From Siderastrea radians (lineage: Eukaryota; Cnidaria; Anthozoa; Scleractinia; Rhizangiidae), in assembly GCA_964017195.1 (NCBI GenBank), contig OZ024891.1, positions 5,389,494 through 5,453,493 on the forward strand: DNA of 64,000 nt, given 5' to 3'. The number at the start of each line of letters is the position of its first letter. The stretch's first letter is position 1. Shown here in pieces: positions 1-9,288 of this stretch. The position numbers and the translations under genes are program-made. The notes below the pieces were generated by a model, which was not told the DNA's origin, searched no databases, and was given only the letters and a program-made list of their open reading frames with translations.

Positions 1-450
1 ATTACTACCAGAGAGATTATAGTGCAACTCAAAATTTTGGCATGCTCCCATTAGTCAAAATCAATTACGTGACACGATAGTGTCTCTCCTCAGCGGTTGC
101 CTATCAGCGCATAGTGCCCGTTTATGGCAATTTTCCCTCAAAATCTAGCATTGTACAGTAAAAACAATGGAGTCCTTATGTCTCAGGCCCTATGTGTGAT
201 AGCTTCCCTCGGAAATTTGATGTTCAAACTTCATATAAGCCCTTGAACTACATTCTCTGGCTAATATTTGTTATGAACATCAAATTTCCTCAGGCAACCT
301 ATCACACAGTAGTGCCTTCGACAGAAGAACTCTATTGTTTAATAAGTAGTATTTCTAGTTGCTTCATGCTAAATTGACCAGAGTTGAGTGCCAGCTGTGT
401 GAGCCAACTTCACCTTGCCCTATTTCAAACATGTAACTTTACTCTCTGAA
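1..450. other. No gene recognised
   Basis: I see no splice-supported exon, RNA gene or clear repeat here. The 61-codon open frame at 192-377 has no coding signature. This may be intron of the gene whose last exon lies at 1018-1140. Confidence 0.4.
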
Positions 451-454
451 GGTT

Positions 455-985
455 TGGTAACAAATGGTTATTACGTCCGAACTATCAGTTGACGAAAAGG
501 TCGATAGTTGAATCCCCGTTCTTTGACACACTGTTTCCCCTTAAACAATAAACTCACTCCATTTTGTGTCTCTTCACCAATGGCTAGCAGCAGGAAGAGT
601 GAGGCAACCCCTGCAATGAACTAGCATCCCATGCAGTAAGGAGTGGTACTACCCCCAGTCACTTTTTGCTTTAAGACACCATAAATGCTAGTCTCTAATT
701 TTGGCAATGGCGATTGTGGGGCGGCCGAAATACACACAGGCACGCGAAATTTCCAGGAGATGCAATGCGAGGGGTCGCGTCTCATTTGTAAATGTATTAG
801 TTAAGCTACTCTAAAATTCGAGTAAAAATAAAGTTTATGTTTTGTGTTATGTTATCTCCTCAAAATTTTGCATGCGTGCATGTGTATTTTGCCCGCCCCA
901 CAACCGCCATTGCCAAAATTAGAGACTACTCGCAGTCTACATAGATGCTGGCCCTTACTATATTTTGTGCAACACTTTTTATCCT
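455..985 (+). mobile_element. Diverged tRNA-derived SINE, split by a MITE
   Basis: The stretch from about 455 to 690 lines up by eye with the clearer minus-strand SINE at 11494-11818. Shared parts in order are a B-box-like GTTGAATCCCC at about 505, a TGTTTCC..TTAAACAA block, TCTCTTCACC and ACTAGCATCCCATGC. After the MITE at 691-926 the alignment appears to resume (AGTCTACATAGATGCTGGCCC, then TGTGCAAC). Substitutions and gaps are many, so this is an old copy. Ends are approximate. The order of blocks is seen; the SINE call is inferred from the paired copy. Confidence 0.55.
691..926. mobile_element. Palindromic MITE with TA target duplication
   Basis: Long terminal inverted repeats of about 70 bp. 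The left end reads GTCTCTAATTTTGGCAATGG and the right end is its complement, ending AGAGAC at 926. Flanking TA occurs at 689-690 and 927-928, as expected for Tc1/mariner-type transposition. There is no coding capacity. It interrupts the SINE copy around it, so it is younger than that copy. Confidence 0.8.
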
Positions 986-1017
986 ATAATAATACTATTT
1001 CCTATTTCTTTCCTTAG

Positions 1018-1140
1018 CCGGACACATTTGTTTACAATGCAGGAGAGGAACTCAATAATATCTTCAACCGCCTGCTGAAAATCAACTTTCCAAACTTTGA
1101 AGATGTGTTTTTAGATGACTCTGTGGAAGAAGACGACTAG
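1018..1140 (+). CDS. Last coding exon of an unrecognised gene
   Basis: A good acceptor (CTTAG at 1013-1017) is followed by an open frame beginning PDTFVYNAGEEL, continuing FNRLLKINFPNFEDVF and ending in the acidic tail DDSVEEDD with TAG at 1138-1140. The codons look like conserved coding sequence. I could not name the family. The remaining exons lie upstream of the window. A 3' UTR follows with AATAAA at 1552-1557, so the transcript probably ends near 1575. Gene identity is open; that this is a terminal exon is well supported by acceptor, stop and poly(A) signal together. Confidence 0.65.
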   Translation, partial: PDTFVYNAGEELNNIFNRLLKINFPNFEDVFLDDSVEEDD

Positions 1141-1551
1141 TGGCCTAAGCTGCCACATCTGAGTGAACTGTAAATATGGTTGTGTGACATTTTTCAAGAA
1201 AACCTTGCAAAAATTACAAAAGGAGGCAATATTCCTTTCTCTGAATCAAAGTTTTACATTGAGTTCTCTTTTTATTCTCCATCTTAATGTTAGCTGTGTT
1301 TTATGAATTTCAGCAGAAATGTTTCAAGAGGCATTTTTAAGCTATTTCATCTATGATAAGAAAATGTGTAGGTTTATTGTCTTGCTCTTGTTTTCCACGA
1401 AAGCTACGAATTCAGGTGTTCCTCTGATGTATTTTGTAAATTCCGGCAGTATAGTTTGGTGTTGTTCCCATGAAAATGCTAGAAACGTTTTTTTCGTCAG
1501 GTTTCATTTTTACTTCGAAACGTGTAATTCAAATAGTTGAACATTGTTTTG

Positions 1552-1557
1552 AATAAA
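1552..1557 (+). terminator. Poly(A) signal of the first gene
   Basis: AATAAA 411 nt after the stop codon at 1140, followed by a GT-rich stretch. A usual cleavage and polyadenylation context. Confidence 0.55.
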
Positions 1558-1599
1558 GCGTCTTTTGTTCCACGTTGGAACTGTTCTCATTTATTGTAG

Positions 1600-1794
1600 C
1601 GCTTAACTTGTACTGATTCGATCATGTCACTTTGGGTTGGGGGGGACTGGTATGAGCAAAGCAAACTTCCTCGCTCCTTCTCCCTTGATGTCAAGTGTCT
1701 GGAGTGGGTTACTAGTCCGTGGTAGTTAATATGTTTTTACTTTGTGAAAGGGTGTATTTTTTAAATAAAGTTTTACCTACCTACCTACCTACCT
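1600..1794 (+). repeat. Probable retroelement 3' end with (CTAC)n tail
   Basis: An AATAAAG at 1764-1770 is followed directly by TTTTAC and five CTAC units to about 1794. A poly(A)-like signal followed by a short tandem tail is typical of some animal LINE 3' ends. No protein remnant is visible, so the class is uncertain. Confidence 0.3.
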
Positions 1795-1869
1795 TCTGGT
1801 ACTTTCACGCACAGATTGCTTGGTACAAATGTCAATGCCATTGAAGACCTGGAGAAAATAGGCTATGAA
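1795..1869 (+). pseudogene. Upstream half of an ORF split by a transposon
   Basis: This segment is open and continues in frame with 4478-4591 once the 2600-bp transposon and one copy of its 8-bp target duplication are removed. The frame reads THRLLGTNVNAIEDLEKIGYE here and continues YNILEQQMLKLFF after the insertion. The joined ORF ends at TGA 4589-4591, before an AATAAA at about 4660. The protein is not recognised. It could be a retrocopy or a retroelement ORF, because a (TTA)n tail follows. If it was ever a host gene, it is now broken. Confidence 0.5.
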
Positions 1870-2088
1870 CAGGAGCCATAATCGGGGACGGAGACCGTAA
1901 GCGCGGGGTCCACGCGGCCCCATCGAAAAAGACAAATGTGCTATTTTTAGAAAAAATTGCGCCACCCTCAACGTCATAAACGCGCGTGGCTACACGGAAA
2001 TTTGCGTACAACGAGGGCGTGCTGGATATGACCAAGATGGTTATAATTATTTGATATTCAGTATGCCCGAGTACAAAATGGTTTTATT

Positions 2089-2372
2089 AGAGCAGTTTTC
2101 AATTGAGTGTCGAAAGTAATGTTGTGTTTGCTTTGGTTTTGCTTTACTTCGCTTTCTGATTGGTTAAAAAAGCTCGCGCCACTTTCTCAGCCAATCAGAC
2201 GAAAAACAAAAACCAATCGTCACTTGCCTGCACGCGTTTTCCCGCGCTAAACGCTAATTACTTGTACTTGCTTCGATTTCTGATTGGTTTATTTTGTGTT
2301 TTGTTTCTTCTGTGATTGGTTTGAGTAATTACTTTGGTTTTGGTTTTACGACACTCATTTGAAAACCGCTCT
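2089..2372. mobile_element. MITE nested inside the 2.6-kb transposon
   Basis: Ends are AGAGCAGTTTTCAATTGAGTG and CACTCATTTGAAAACCGCTCT, an imperfect inverted repeat. The interior is rich in ATTGG/CCAAT and TTTCCCGCGC motifs. The target duplication is short and ambiguous (ATT or TTAT). Related CCAAT-rich repeats occur at 8265-8634, about 10695-11090 and about 13110-13300. Confidence 0.65.
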
Positions 2373-3292
2373 ATTATTAAAAACGCAATCGCTAATTGCT
2401 ATGAAATCAAGAAAGAGAAAAAAAAAAGAGAGAGAAACTCCGAGATAAAAGGGAACAGGAATCGATCGCGATCACATGACTGACCGAAAAAGGCGCCAAA
2501 ACCTTGCGAAGTGTTGCAGCGTTTCTTTGCGGAGCTGAATGAATCAATGAAACTGCTCGAAAGTGAACGTACAAGCACAAGGTTTGGGAAAAATCTTCCA
2601 GTTATGGGCTGTGAAATGTGGCACGTGTTTGAGTTTTCCTGAAAATTGTTGGAATCGTCGTTCAAAGCGGATTGAAGCTGTACGATCTCACCGTTATGGC
2701 TGCTGGAGTTCAAATGAAAGAGTTTGTAATCGCTCCGTTCGCACAACGCTGACAACGGAGCTATTATGTGTTTGTTTGATCGAACTGAAGGCAGAATTAA
2801 TAACTAAGCTTGAACGATAATTTCTATGCAGCTCACTGAAACAAGACTACGGAGGTGAGGAACATTAGAATTCACCATCTTACTTTTTAAACGTAAACCA
2901 CAAAACGCAGTTTTTCTTAGTTTAGAGCCCGCGAACGGAATGGTAAAAACAACACTCAAACAACTGTGAAAGCGATTCAACGTATTTTACATGGCATCCG
3001 ACTTGTGTCTAAATGTCTGGAACTGCTCAAGGGAACACAGATAGAGCCACAACGAGTACAGGTAAACCAGTGTCAATTTTGCGTGGTATAGCCAAGAAAT
3101 GTCGCCTTTTCTGGTACTGAATCTGTCTAATGCTTTTTGTTCAGACTGCTGCATGATTTTTGTACTGACTCGCCATAAAAAGTGTGACAATTTTTATTAA
3201 ATGCTTCTTTCCTATTTTACTGTGCTTATTTTGTCTTGTCTCGATATTTCCGACTCAAAGCCTTCCTTATAAAACCTTCTGTTTGTGAAATT

Positions 3293-4370
3293 TTAAGAAC
3301 AAGTGATTGAGTTGACGATGAAAGAAATTGTAAACACAGCGCTAAATGCGTATATTTCTATTTCTACAGTTTCTGTTCGTCCTAAGAAATCAAGCATTTG
3401 TGTCTCAGTGACGTTCAGTTGTAATTTCTCCTTAATTTTGCTTCGATACAAAGTGATTTTTCTCGCCGGGTTGCTGGCGGAGGAAAAAATCAAGCTCACT
3501 CTGTCGTTGAAACCCTTTCCATGTCCACCGCGCTATGTATCCCTTCTAGGTTCGTAAATTACCAAGTAAGTCATATTCAGTACTAGGGCAGCATGCAGTT
3601 TCACTTCATCTTTCTCCTTCTCATCGACGGAAGTAGTTTTTTTCTTGGTGTTTTTCCAGTTCTCTATTTTGTCGACGATTGATAACGCACCGCGAGAGTA
3701 TTTGATTGAAAACAAAGCGCGCTTTTCACTATTCTTTGTCTTCATTATAAACATTTCGGTCATTTCGGTAAAGGCGGGCATTATTTCAGAAAACATACGC
3801 TGCAAAATCTCGGCAAACGTTTTCTTTACTGATTCGGTATTTGAATCTATGTTACTACTTTTCTTGCTGGGGAAATAGTGACAACGATTTATCAGTGCGT
3901 TACTTTTCTTCACAACGTGCGTGGAAAATCATTTTACAGTCTTTGAGGCTGCCCTTCAATCTCTGTACGTCCACAGAGGAGATACATTTTCGGGATGTAT
4001 TTTCCCTTTTCCTGCCTGATTCGCCTTCAACTGATTTTTTCATCGTTCGACGCCTTTTTGGCCCGCAAAACGTTTGTTCCGTCTAACGGCGAAATCCTCG
4101 TCCGACATGTCCGGACGCATCTTCGCTACAGGATTTTTCCAAAATATTCTCACTGCCATCATCGGAATCACTTGTACAATCCTCATATCCAGAGTCACTA
4201 TCCAAAAAGTTCTCCTCAAGGGCTTGCCTTAGATTTAGAATTGTCACTGATGACAAAAACTGTATTTCTTCATCTCCAACGAAGGTAATTTCCGACGCCA
4301 TTTTGTTTGTTTTTTCTTTGCGCGGCATCCTCGCAACATACACGCGTGTTTCACGCGCGCGATGGCGCAA
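3293..4370 (-). CDS. Coding-like frames inside the transposon, product unknown
   Basis: Three minus-strand open stretches lie in order. 4370-4083 starts MRHRARETRVYVARMPRKEK and has an acidic run (SDSGYEDCTSDSDDG). 3913-3533 is Lys/Glu-rich with a likely amphipathic helix (KKTFAEILQRMFSEIMPAF). About 3505-3293 reads FNDRVSLIFSSASNPARKIT. A GTAATT donor follows a complete codon in the second stretch. I could not join all three with consistent phase. No DDE/D motif, zinc finger or THAP domain is visible. They may be exons of a transposon protein, captured host exons, or chance frames. Confidence 0.3.
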
Positions 4371-4477
4371 TTTTTTCTAAAAATAGCACATTTGTCTTTT
4401 TCGATGGGGCCAGCCCCATCACTGAAAATGGTATTCAGTTACGGTCTCCGTCCCCGATTATGGCTCCTGGCTATGAA

Positions 4478-4591
4478 TATAATATTCTCGAGCAACAGAT
4501 GCTGAAACTATTTTTTAATAAGCGACATCGAGATGAACGACCTGAAATCGTTAAAAACATTTATGGATATTTACAAATGTTCATGAGCTGA
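4478..4591 (+). pseudogene. Downstream half of the ORF split by the transposon
   Basis: Continues the frame of 1795-1869 as YNILEQQMLKLFFNKR and ends MFMS with TGA at 4589-4591. The region after the stop carries AATAAA (about 4660) and a (TTA)n tract at 4665-4693. The clean frame across the insertion site supports the target-duplication call. Confidence 0.5.
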
Positions 4592-4664
4592 AACAGTCAG
4601 CCTTGACGATTATGTGCAAGTGTCAAGGCTAGTGCTCTTTGTGATTTTGTAAATAGGGCTCTAG

Positions 4665-4693
4665 AAGTAATAAATTATTATTATTATTATTAC
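4665..4693. repeat. (TTA)n microsatellite
   Basis: About eight TTA/ATT units directly after an AATAAATT. This could be the 3' tail of a retroelement copy. Confidence 0.7.
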
Positions 4694-4837
4694 TTTGGCA
4701 AAAGTTGAAGAGCTCGTTGACTGGTTTCCACTGTATTCGAATGTTAATATCTTTGTGGAAAGGAGGGTTTTCTTTATAGCATTGTTACTGGTGCTCAACG
4801 CAATTTGGCTTGAAGAAGTTAATAGTCGCTTTGAATA

Positions 4838-5245
4838 TTAAGACGGATTCCGCTCAACGTTCGAGCAATAAGTGCAAAAAATATTTACTAAAAAAACACT
4901 CATAGCACGGCAACATTTTCAATGCTATTTGAAACATCTCACTTTAATTCACTTCTCAAAGTGACCCCGCGATTAAATTCTCAAGCATTCTCGAGAAAAT
5001 TAATGTCAAATCTCGTAAACATATGCTAAAAACAGGCGCCATTTTGTTTTGAACTGACATGAAGCGTCTTTTTAATTGAAATATGGATAACTTCAAATCC
5101 AATTTTCTCTCGCGGGGTCAGCCTGGGAGCAAAAGTATCGATAAGTTCTTCTTATCTGTTCTCAAAATGTGACCGTGCTATAAGGATTTTTTGGTAACTT
5201 AATTTTTGCACTTATTGCTCGAACGTTGAGCGGAAATCATCTTAA
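4838..5245. mobile_element. MITE with TTAA target duplication
   Basis: TTAA at 4838-4841 and 5242-5245 brackets inverted repeats. The left end reads GACGGATTCCGCTCAACGTT and the right end is its near complement, extending past GCACTTATTGCTCGAACG for about 70 bp. TTAA targets are typical of piggyBac and Kolobok elements. No coding capacity. Confidence 0.8.
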
Positions 5246-7260
5246 ACTCTGATGACTCAGCTTATCTTTCTTATCGCTTTTATTTCTGCTGAAAAACGCA
5301 AATTCACTCAAACGTTGAATGTCGGTATAAATTCGTCAACAACTGAGAATGCTTACAGAGGGACTACGAAGTATTTACTGTTGTGCTTAGACCGTAAATA
5401 AACGGTGAACATAGCAGTAGAATCAAAGTATAACGCTTGATAAACACGAGCTCGAGCAGATCGTCAGAGTATGGGCACGTTAAGGCATATCTCATGACGT
5501 GATGTTTAAATCCAGTTTGCTAACCCGGGAATCCCCTTGCAAAAGTAAACAAGTTGACTCGGAATTCGTAACGTAAACGAATTGCCTCAAACCCAACCAA
5601 GGCAACAGCGAACACCACACGCAAATTACACGCATCACTCGATAATATTCAGTTATTTTCTATCTTAAAGACTCGTAACAGCTACCTTATTAATTGATCT
5701 CCTTATTAATGAGCGATTCCTTCGTCTTTATGCAATTCAAATCAACTTCTCCCCCCAAATAAACACTCATCTCTCTCCCTTCTCAAGAACTATGATGTAT
5801 CGATGGTGCAATCCACTAATTGCATCATCATACTAGTGCCAATCCCTTCTCTTCCTGAGCCACCGTTCCTTAACGCGCTAATAAGCTGTAAACTCAGCTG
5901 TCGTTTCTCTCCTCTGCGAAATAGAGGTTACCCAATGAGAAAACTTACAATCCACTGCAGAAACCGTCCCCCCATAAAACGCCAAGGGAAACTGCCTCTC
6001 ACGAAACACAATATTACACCGTTGCAATACAAAACGCAACTTTCAAAGCAAAACACATTCACAGAAGCGTGATTTGCTCCTTACATTCACAAATCCTTCC
6101 ACTACCACATTTTTATATCCCTCAAAATGTCAATCCCCATAACAAAACTCCTGCGCTAAAAAAATTTTCACCATAACCACTGACTAGATCAAACAACACA
6201 GCCAATTTGGCATTCAATCCTATTAGCTGCTTTACTCAGTTGCGCGTGCGTTTTAGAAGACAAATACTGAATTAACAACCCTTCGCCGCTCATATCTTAA
6301 ATACTGCAAATTAAAAGACAAGAACACACGAAGGTAACATTCAGGAGACTAATATGCGCATGCGTCTTATATAAGACAGTACCGCTCTTGAGTGCCCGTA
6401 CCACAAGCTTTAGACCACTTTGTTCGTATGTTAAGCCAACTGACCATCAAGAAAAAGCCGTGTCCATTTTATAAACCGGCTTAAAAATTGGTAATAAGCA
6501 AAAAAGGGGTGAGAAGAGGGCAAATTTCGGGCTGATAAGCCTATTTTCATTGTGAAAAGGGATATATATAGCTAACCTAGCCAATAATATAAGTCAATCT
6601 TACCTATCGTTTTATATATTCATTATGATTATTATTAGTACTATTCGCCTATATATTAGCTATCAACTGTATCCTGTATATATTTTATATTTAAATTAAA
6701 AATTCTACTAACGCACCCTATATAACTTTATTTTTATACTTTTTGTTTATTTTATAGAGGGCCACAGGGTCATCAGTGTTCACCACTGTCACGTGTCACC
6801 CTCTTAAAATTAAGTCTTTAAAAATTTAAATTTAAAAAGGGAGATCTTTCCACGCAATTTCACACCTAGCAAAAGAAAGTTTACAGGTACATAGTGTGTT
6901 TTCAATTTTAATATATATTTATCCAATACAATCTACAATTTAACATGCTTCTGCTATATTTAAACACAATAAAGGGAATTCTGAGTTATTCCGTCAATAA
7001 TGTACTCTTGGACATGTGTGGACACTTAACAGTCATTGTGTTTCTCTCTTAGAAAAAAAATCATTATTTAAGCTTCCGCAGCTTAAAACACTACGTTTTT
7101 GACTGCGGTTTTAACATGAGCAGTTTTCCTGCTAACCAGCAAGACAAACTGACGTCGCGACTTTCGGAGTACACCTGCGTTATTTTGAATTAAAAGACCA
7201 TACATAGAGTACGGCAGGTATCACCAGACTTCATGCAATTTTTCTTCAAGTCAATAGAGA
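5246..7260. other. AT-rich intergenic DNA, nothing assigned
   Basis: No splice-supported exon seen. An 89-codon frame at 5803-6072 has poor coding character. A short imperfect palindrome at about 6766-6806 (GGGTCATCAGTG to TGTCACCC) resembles a MITE end but lacks a partner. 6590-6960 is extremely AT-rich. Confidence 0.4.
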
Positions 7261-7263
7261 TTG

Positions 7264-7513
7264 GAGGTCTGGTGCACGTTTCTCGAAAGTCCCGGGAACG
7301 TTCGGCCCAGGAAAGCCATAATTGTTTTAAAAACCATGAATCACTCATTCTTCAAAGCTGTGATTTTAACATGTATTTAAGATAGGAAATGTTCAACCCA
7401 GTTATAGCAAAGCTTCGTGCTTAGAAACTTCTTTGTGTATGAGATACAGTGTGAATTATCGTGCCCGAAATTTGGCCGAAAAGTTTTGGGACTTTCAAGA
7501 AACGCACGCCTTG
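7264..7513. repeat. Inverted-repeat element
   Basis: The left arm (GCACGTTTCTCGAAAGTCCC, then CGTTCGGCCC) pairs with the right arm GGCCGAAAAGTTTTGGGACT, then TTCAAGAAACGCACGCC, across about 150 bp. A diverged MITE is likely. No target duplication could be fixed. Confidence 0.5.
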
Positions 7514-8264
7514 GGAAAGCAAAGAACAATGACGCCATTGCATTTATTTTTCTTTTTGTGTTTCCTTTTGACGTCATTTAACTCTACGATTTGTTTTTTA
7601 TTTTTATTTATTTAAATCAATATTTATACAGGAGCATCCAGTTTAGCATAGGTAGTTTAAATGGAGTCCTGATGTAACACAAATATACAAACAACTTAAA
7701 TGTTATTTGAACTGTTGATATTATTCTTTTTACACATTTTAAACATCATTAACTCTATCATGAAAATTTTCTTGTTCATATTGACAGTTGTATTAAAAAA
7801 ATATGACGCTCCGCAATTATTTGACGTCGAATTTCAGATTTTTGCCATACAAACGCTGTATTTTACGCCGAGTTTGCCAAGACAAATTGTACTTTTCTCT
7901 TCCAATGACATCCAAACTAACAAATTCATGGATCAACCGCAGTAACCGGCGTGAAGATCACGAAAATTCGTTTTAGGGTAAAAACAGAACAAGTACGTAA
8001 CAGAATAAAGGATATAATTCAGTCAATTTTCCCTTCCAGTTTGAAATAAATTTTGTTTAATTTTAATACAACAGTCATTTTTTGGTTTCGAAACATATCT
8101 ATTAATTTTTTTTAATTGATTTTTTTTCCACAGCCTTTATAGCTTGGTATGCAATGTACACTTAGATAAGCCACCTTGGGCAACTTTTTAACTAGCGAAC
8201 CAACTACATATTGCAATGTTAGAGAAAAGAAAACAAACAAAAACGGCTCTTATAAAATTTACTG
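7514..8264. other. No gene recognised
   Basis: AT-rich with homopolymer runs. Open frames at 7433-7615 and 7700-7945 are low-complexity hydrophobic translations without splice support. Confidence 0.4.
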
Positions 8265-8634
8265 TTGGGTGTCGAAACAACTTTTTGTTTGTTTGGTTCC
8301 CTGTTTGCCGAGCTCTTTAATTGGTTCAAGAAACTCGTGCGATTAAGTTTGACCAATCAGGGCAAATTTTTTCTAACCAAAAAGAAGCGAAAACAAAACC
8401 AAACTCGGTAGCTGCTTACGCGCATCTTCCCGCGCTTTGCACCGGTTGCATGCTTTCCCGCGCTTTGCACCGGTTGCATGCTTTCCCGCGCTTGGCGCCA
8501 CTTGCACCTTTTCCCGCGCTTGGCCCAGGCTGCGTATTTTTGCTTTGAGCTGTGATGGCTGACTGCGTTATTTGTGGTTGCTTTGATTGGCCTGAAATGG
8601 TTACTTTAAACTGATCTTGGGTTTTCGACAGCCC
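8265..8634. mobile_element. CCAAT-rich MITE with internal 28-bp tandem repeat
   Basis: Bounded by GGGTGTCGAAAC at the left and TTTTCGACAGCCC at the right, a short inverted repeat. Inside, about 8429-8525 holds three units of a 28-bp repeat built on CCCGCGCTTTGCACCGGTTG, degraded in the last copies. The layout resembles 2089-2372. Confidence 0.5.
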
Positions 8635-8639
8635 GATTA

Positions 8640-9288
8640 GAAAAGTACTCTAAGAAATCTAAAATTGATAACTATTTTAAGGTTTTAACAGTCCTAACCC
8701 AAATTATCAGACGGTCCAAATTCACCCGCTGTCTCCTTATTCTCCCTCGCGTGAACGGAGAATTTCGACCGGTCTAATATCTCAGGCTATCTTAATATAT
8801 ATAATAGCCTTACTCCAACTCGTTCATTTTTTTCTTGGGGATAAAAGAGATGTACGTTTAGATGATTGCAAAACGCACGCTGCATAAATGCGTGTATACC
8901 GCGCGATGCAAAAGTGACGTTCAGATGATTGTACAACATGTGTGCGGAATATTTACCTACGAGCATAGCTCGCAACCGTTTTGATTCGTGCGCGAGGAAC
9001 TCGCGCGTTCTCCGTGACAACCGGAACGAGCGACTTGGAGCAAGTCCAGGTATATAACTAAGCATGCTTTGACTAAAAGAAGGCATCAACAACGTTTATC
9101 TTATGTTTATACTTGTCTGGCAACTTATCCATTCGTCAAAGACAATCACTTATTGACAAAGCTTGACTTTCCATTCAAAATTGTGATCGCCTCACTGAAA
9201 ACAAGAGGGCCTGTCTACCAGCTGCCGTGTGACTGCGTTCCTTCAAGCAGCGGTGTCAAATAGGGTCATGACCATGCGCAGACGGACA
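8640..9288. other. No gene recognised
   Basis: Upstream-strand intergenic DNA 3' of the membrane-protein gene. It contains GC-richer patches (8870-9050, many CG dinucleotides, GCGCGATGC) that may be repeat remnants. AATAAA in minus sense for the next gene is not obvious. Confidence 0.35.

Larger units (their letters stand above)
1870..4469. mobile_element. 2.6-kb inverted-repeat DNA transposon, 8-bp target duplication
   Basis: The termini are CAGGAGCCATAATCGGGGAC at 1870 and its exact complement ending at 4469. The inverted repeats extend about 95 bp on the left (to about 1964) and 107 bp on the right (from about 4363), with a small divergent block in the middle. GCTATGAA is directly repeated at 1862-1869 and 4470-4477. 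An 8-bp duplication with CAG-starting ends fits hAT, or less well P or Merlin. Terminal repeats this long are unusual for hAT. No transposase domain is recognisable, but several coding-like frames lie on the minus strand inside. A smaller MITE is nested at 2089-2372. The structure is certain; the superfamily is inferred. Confidence 0.85.

Noticed and set aside
5803..6072. 89-codon plus-strand frame as a gene
   Set aside because: No splice sites, no recognisable motif, composition like random AT-rich DNA.
6757..6810. Palindromic GGGTCATCAGTG...TGTCACCC as a structured RNA or MITE
   Set aside because: Too imperfect, and no partner end or target duplication found nearby.
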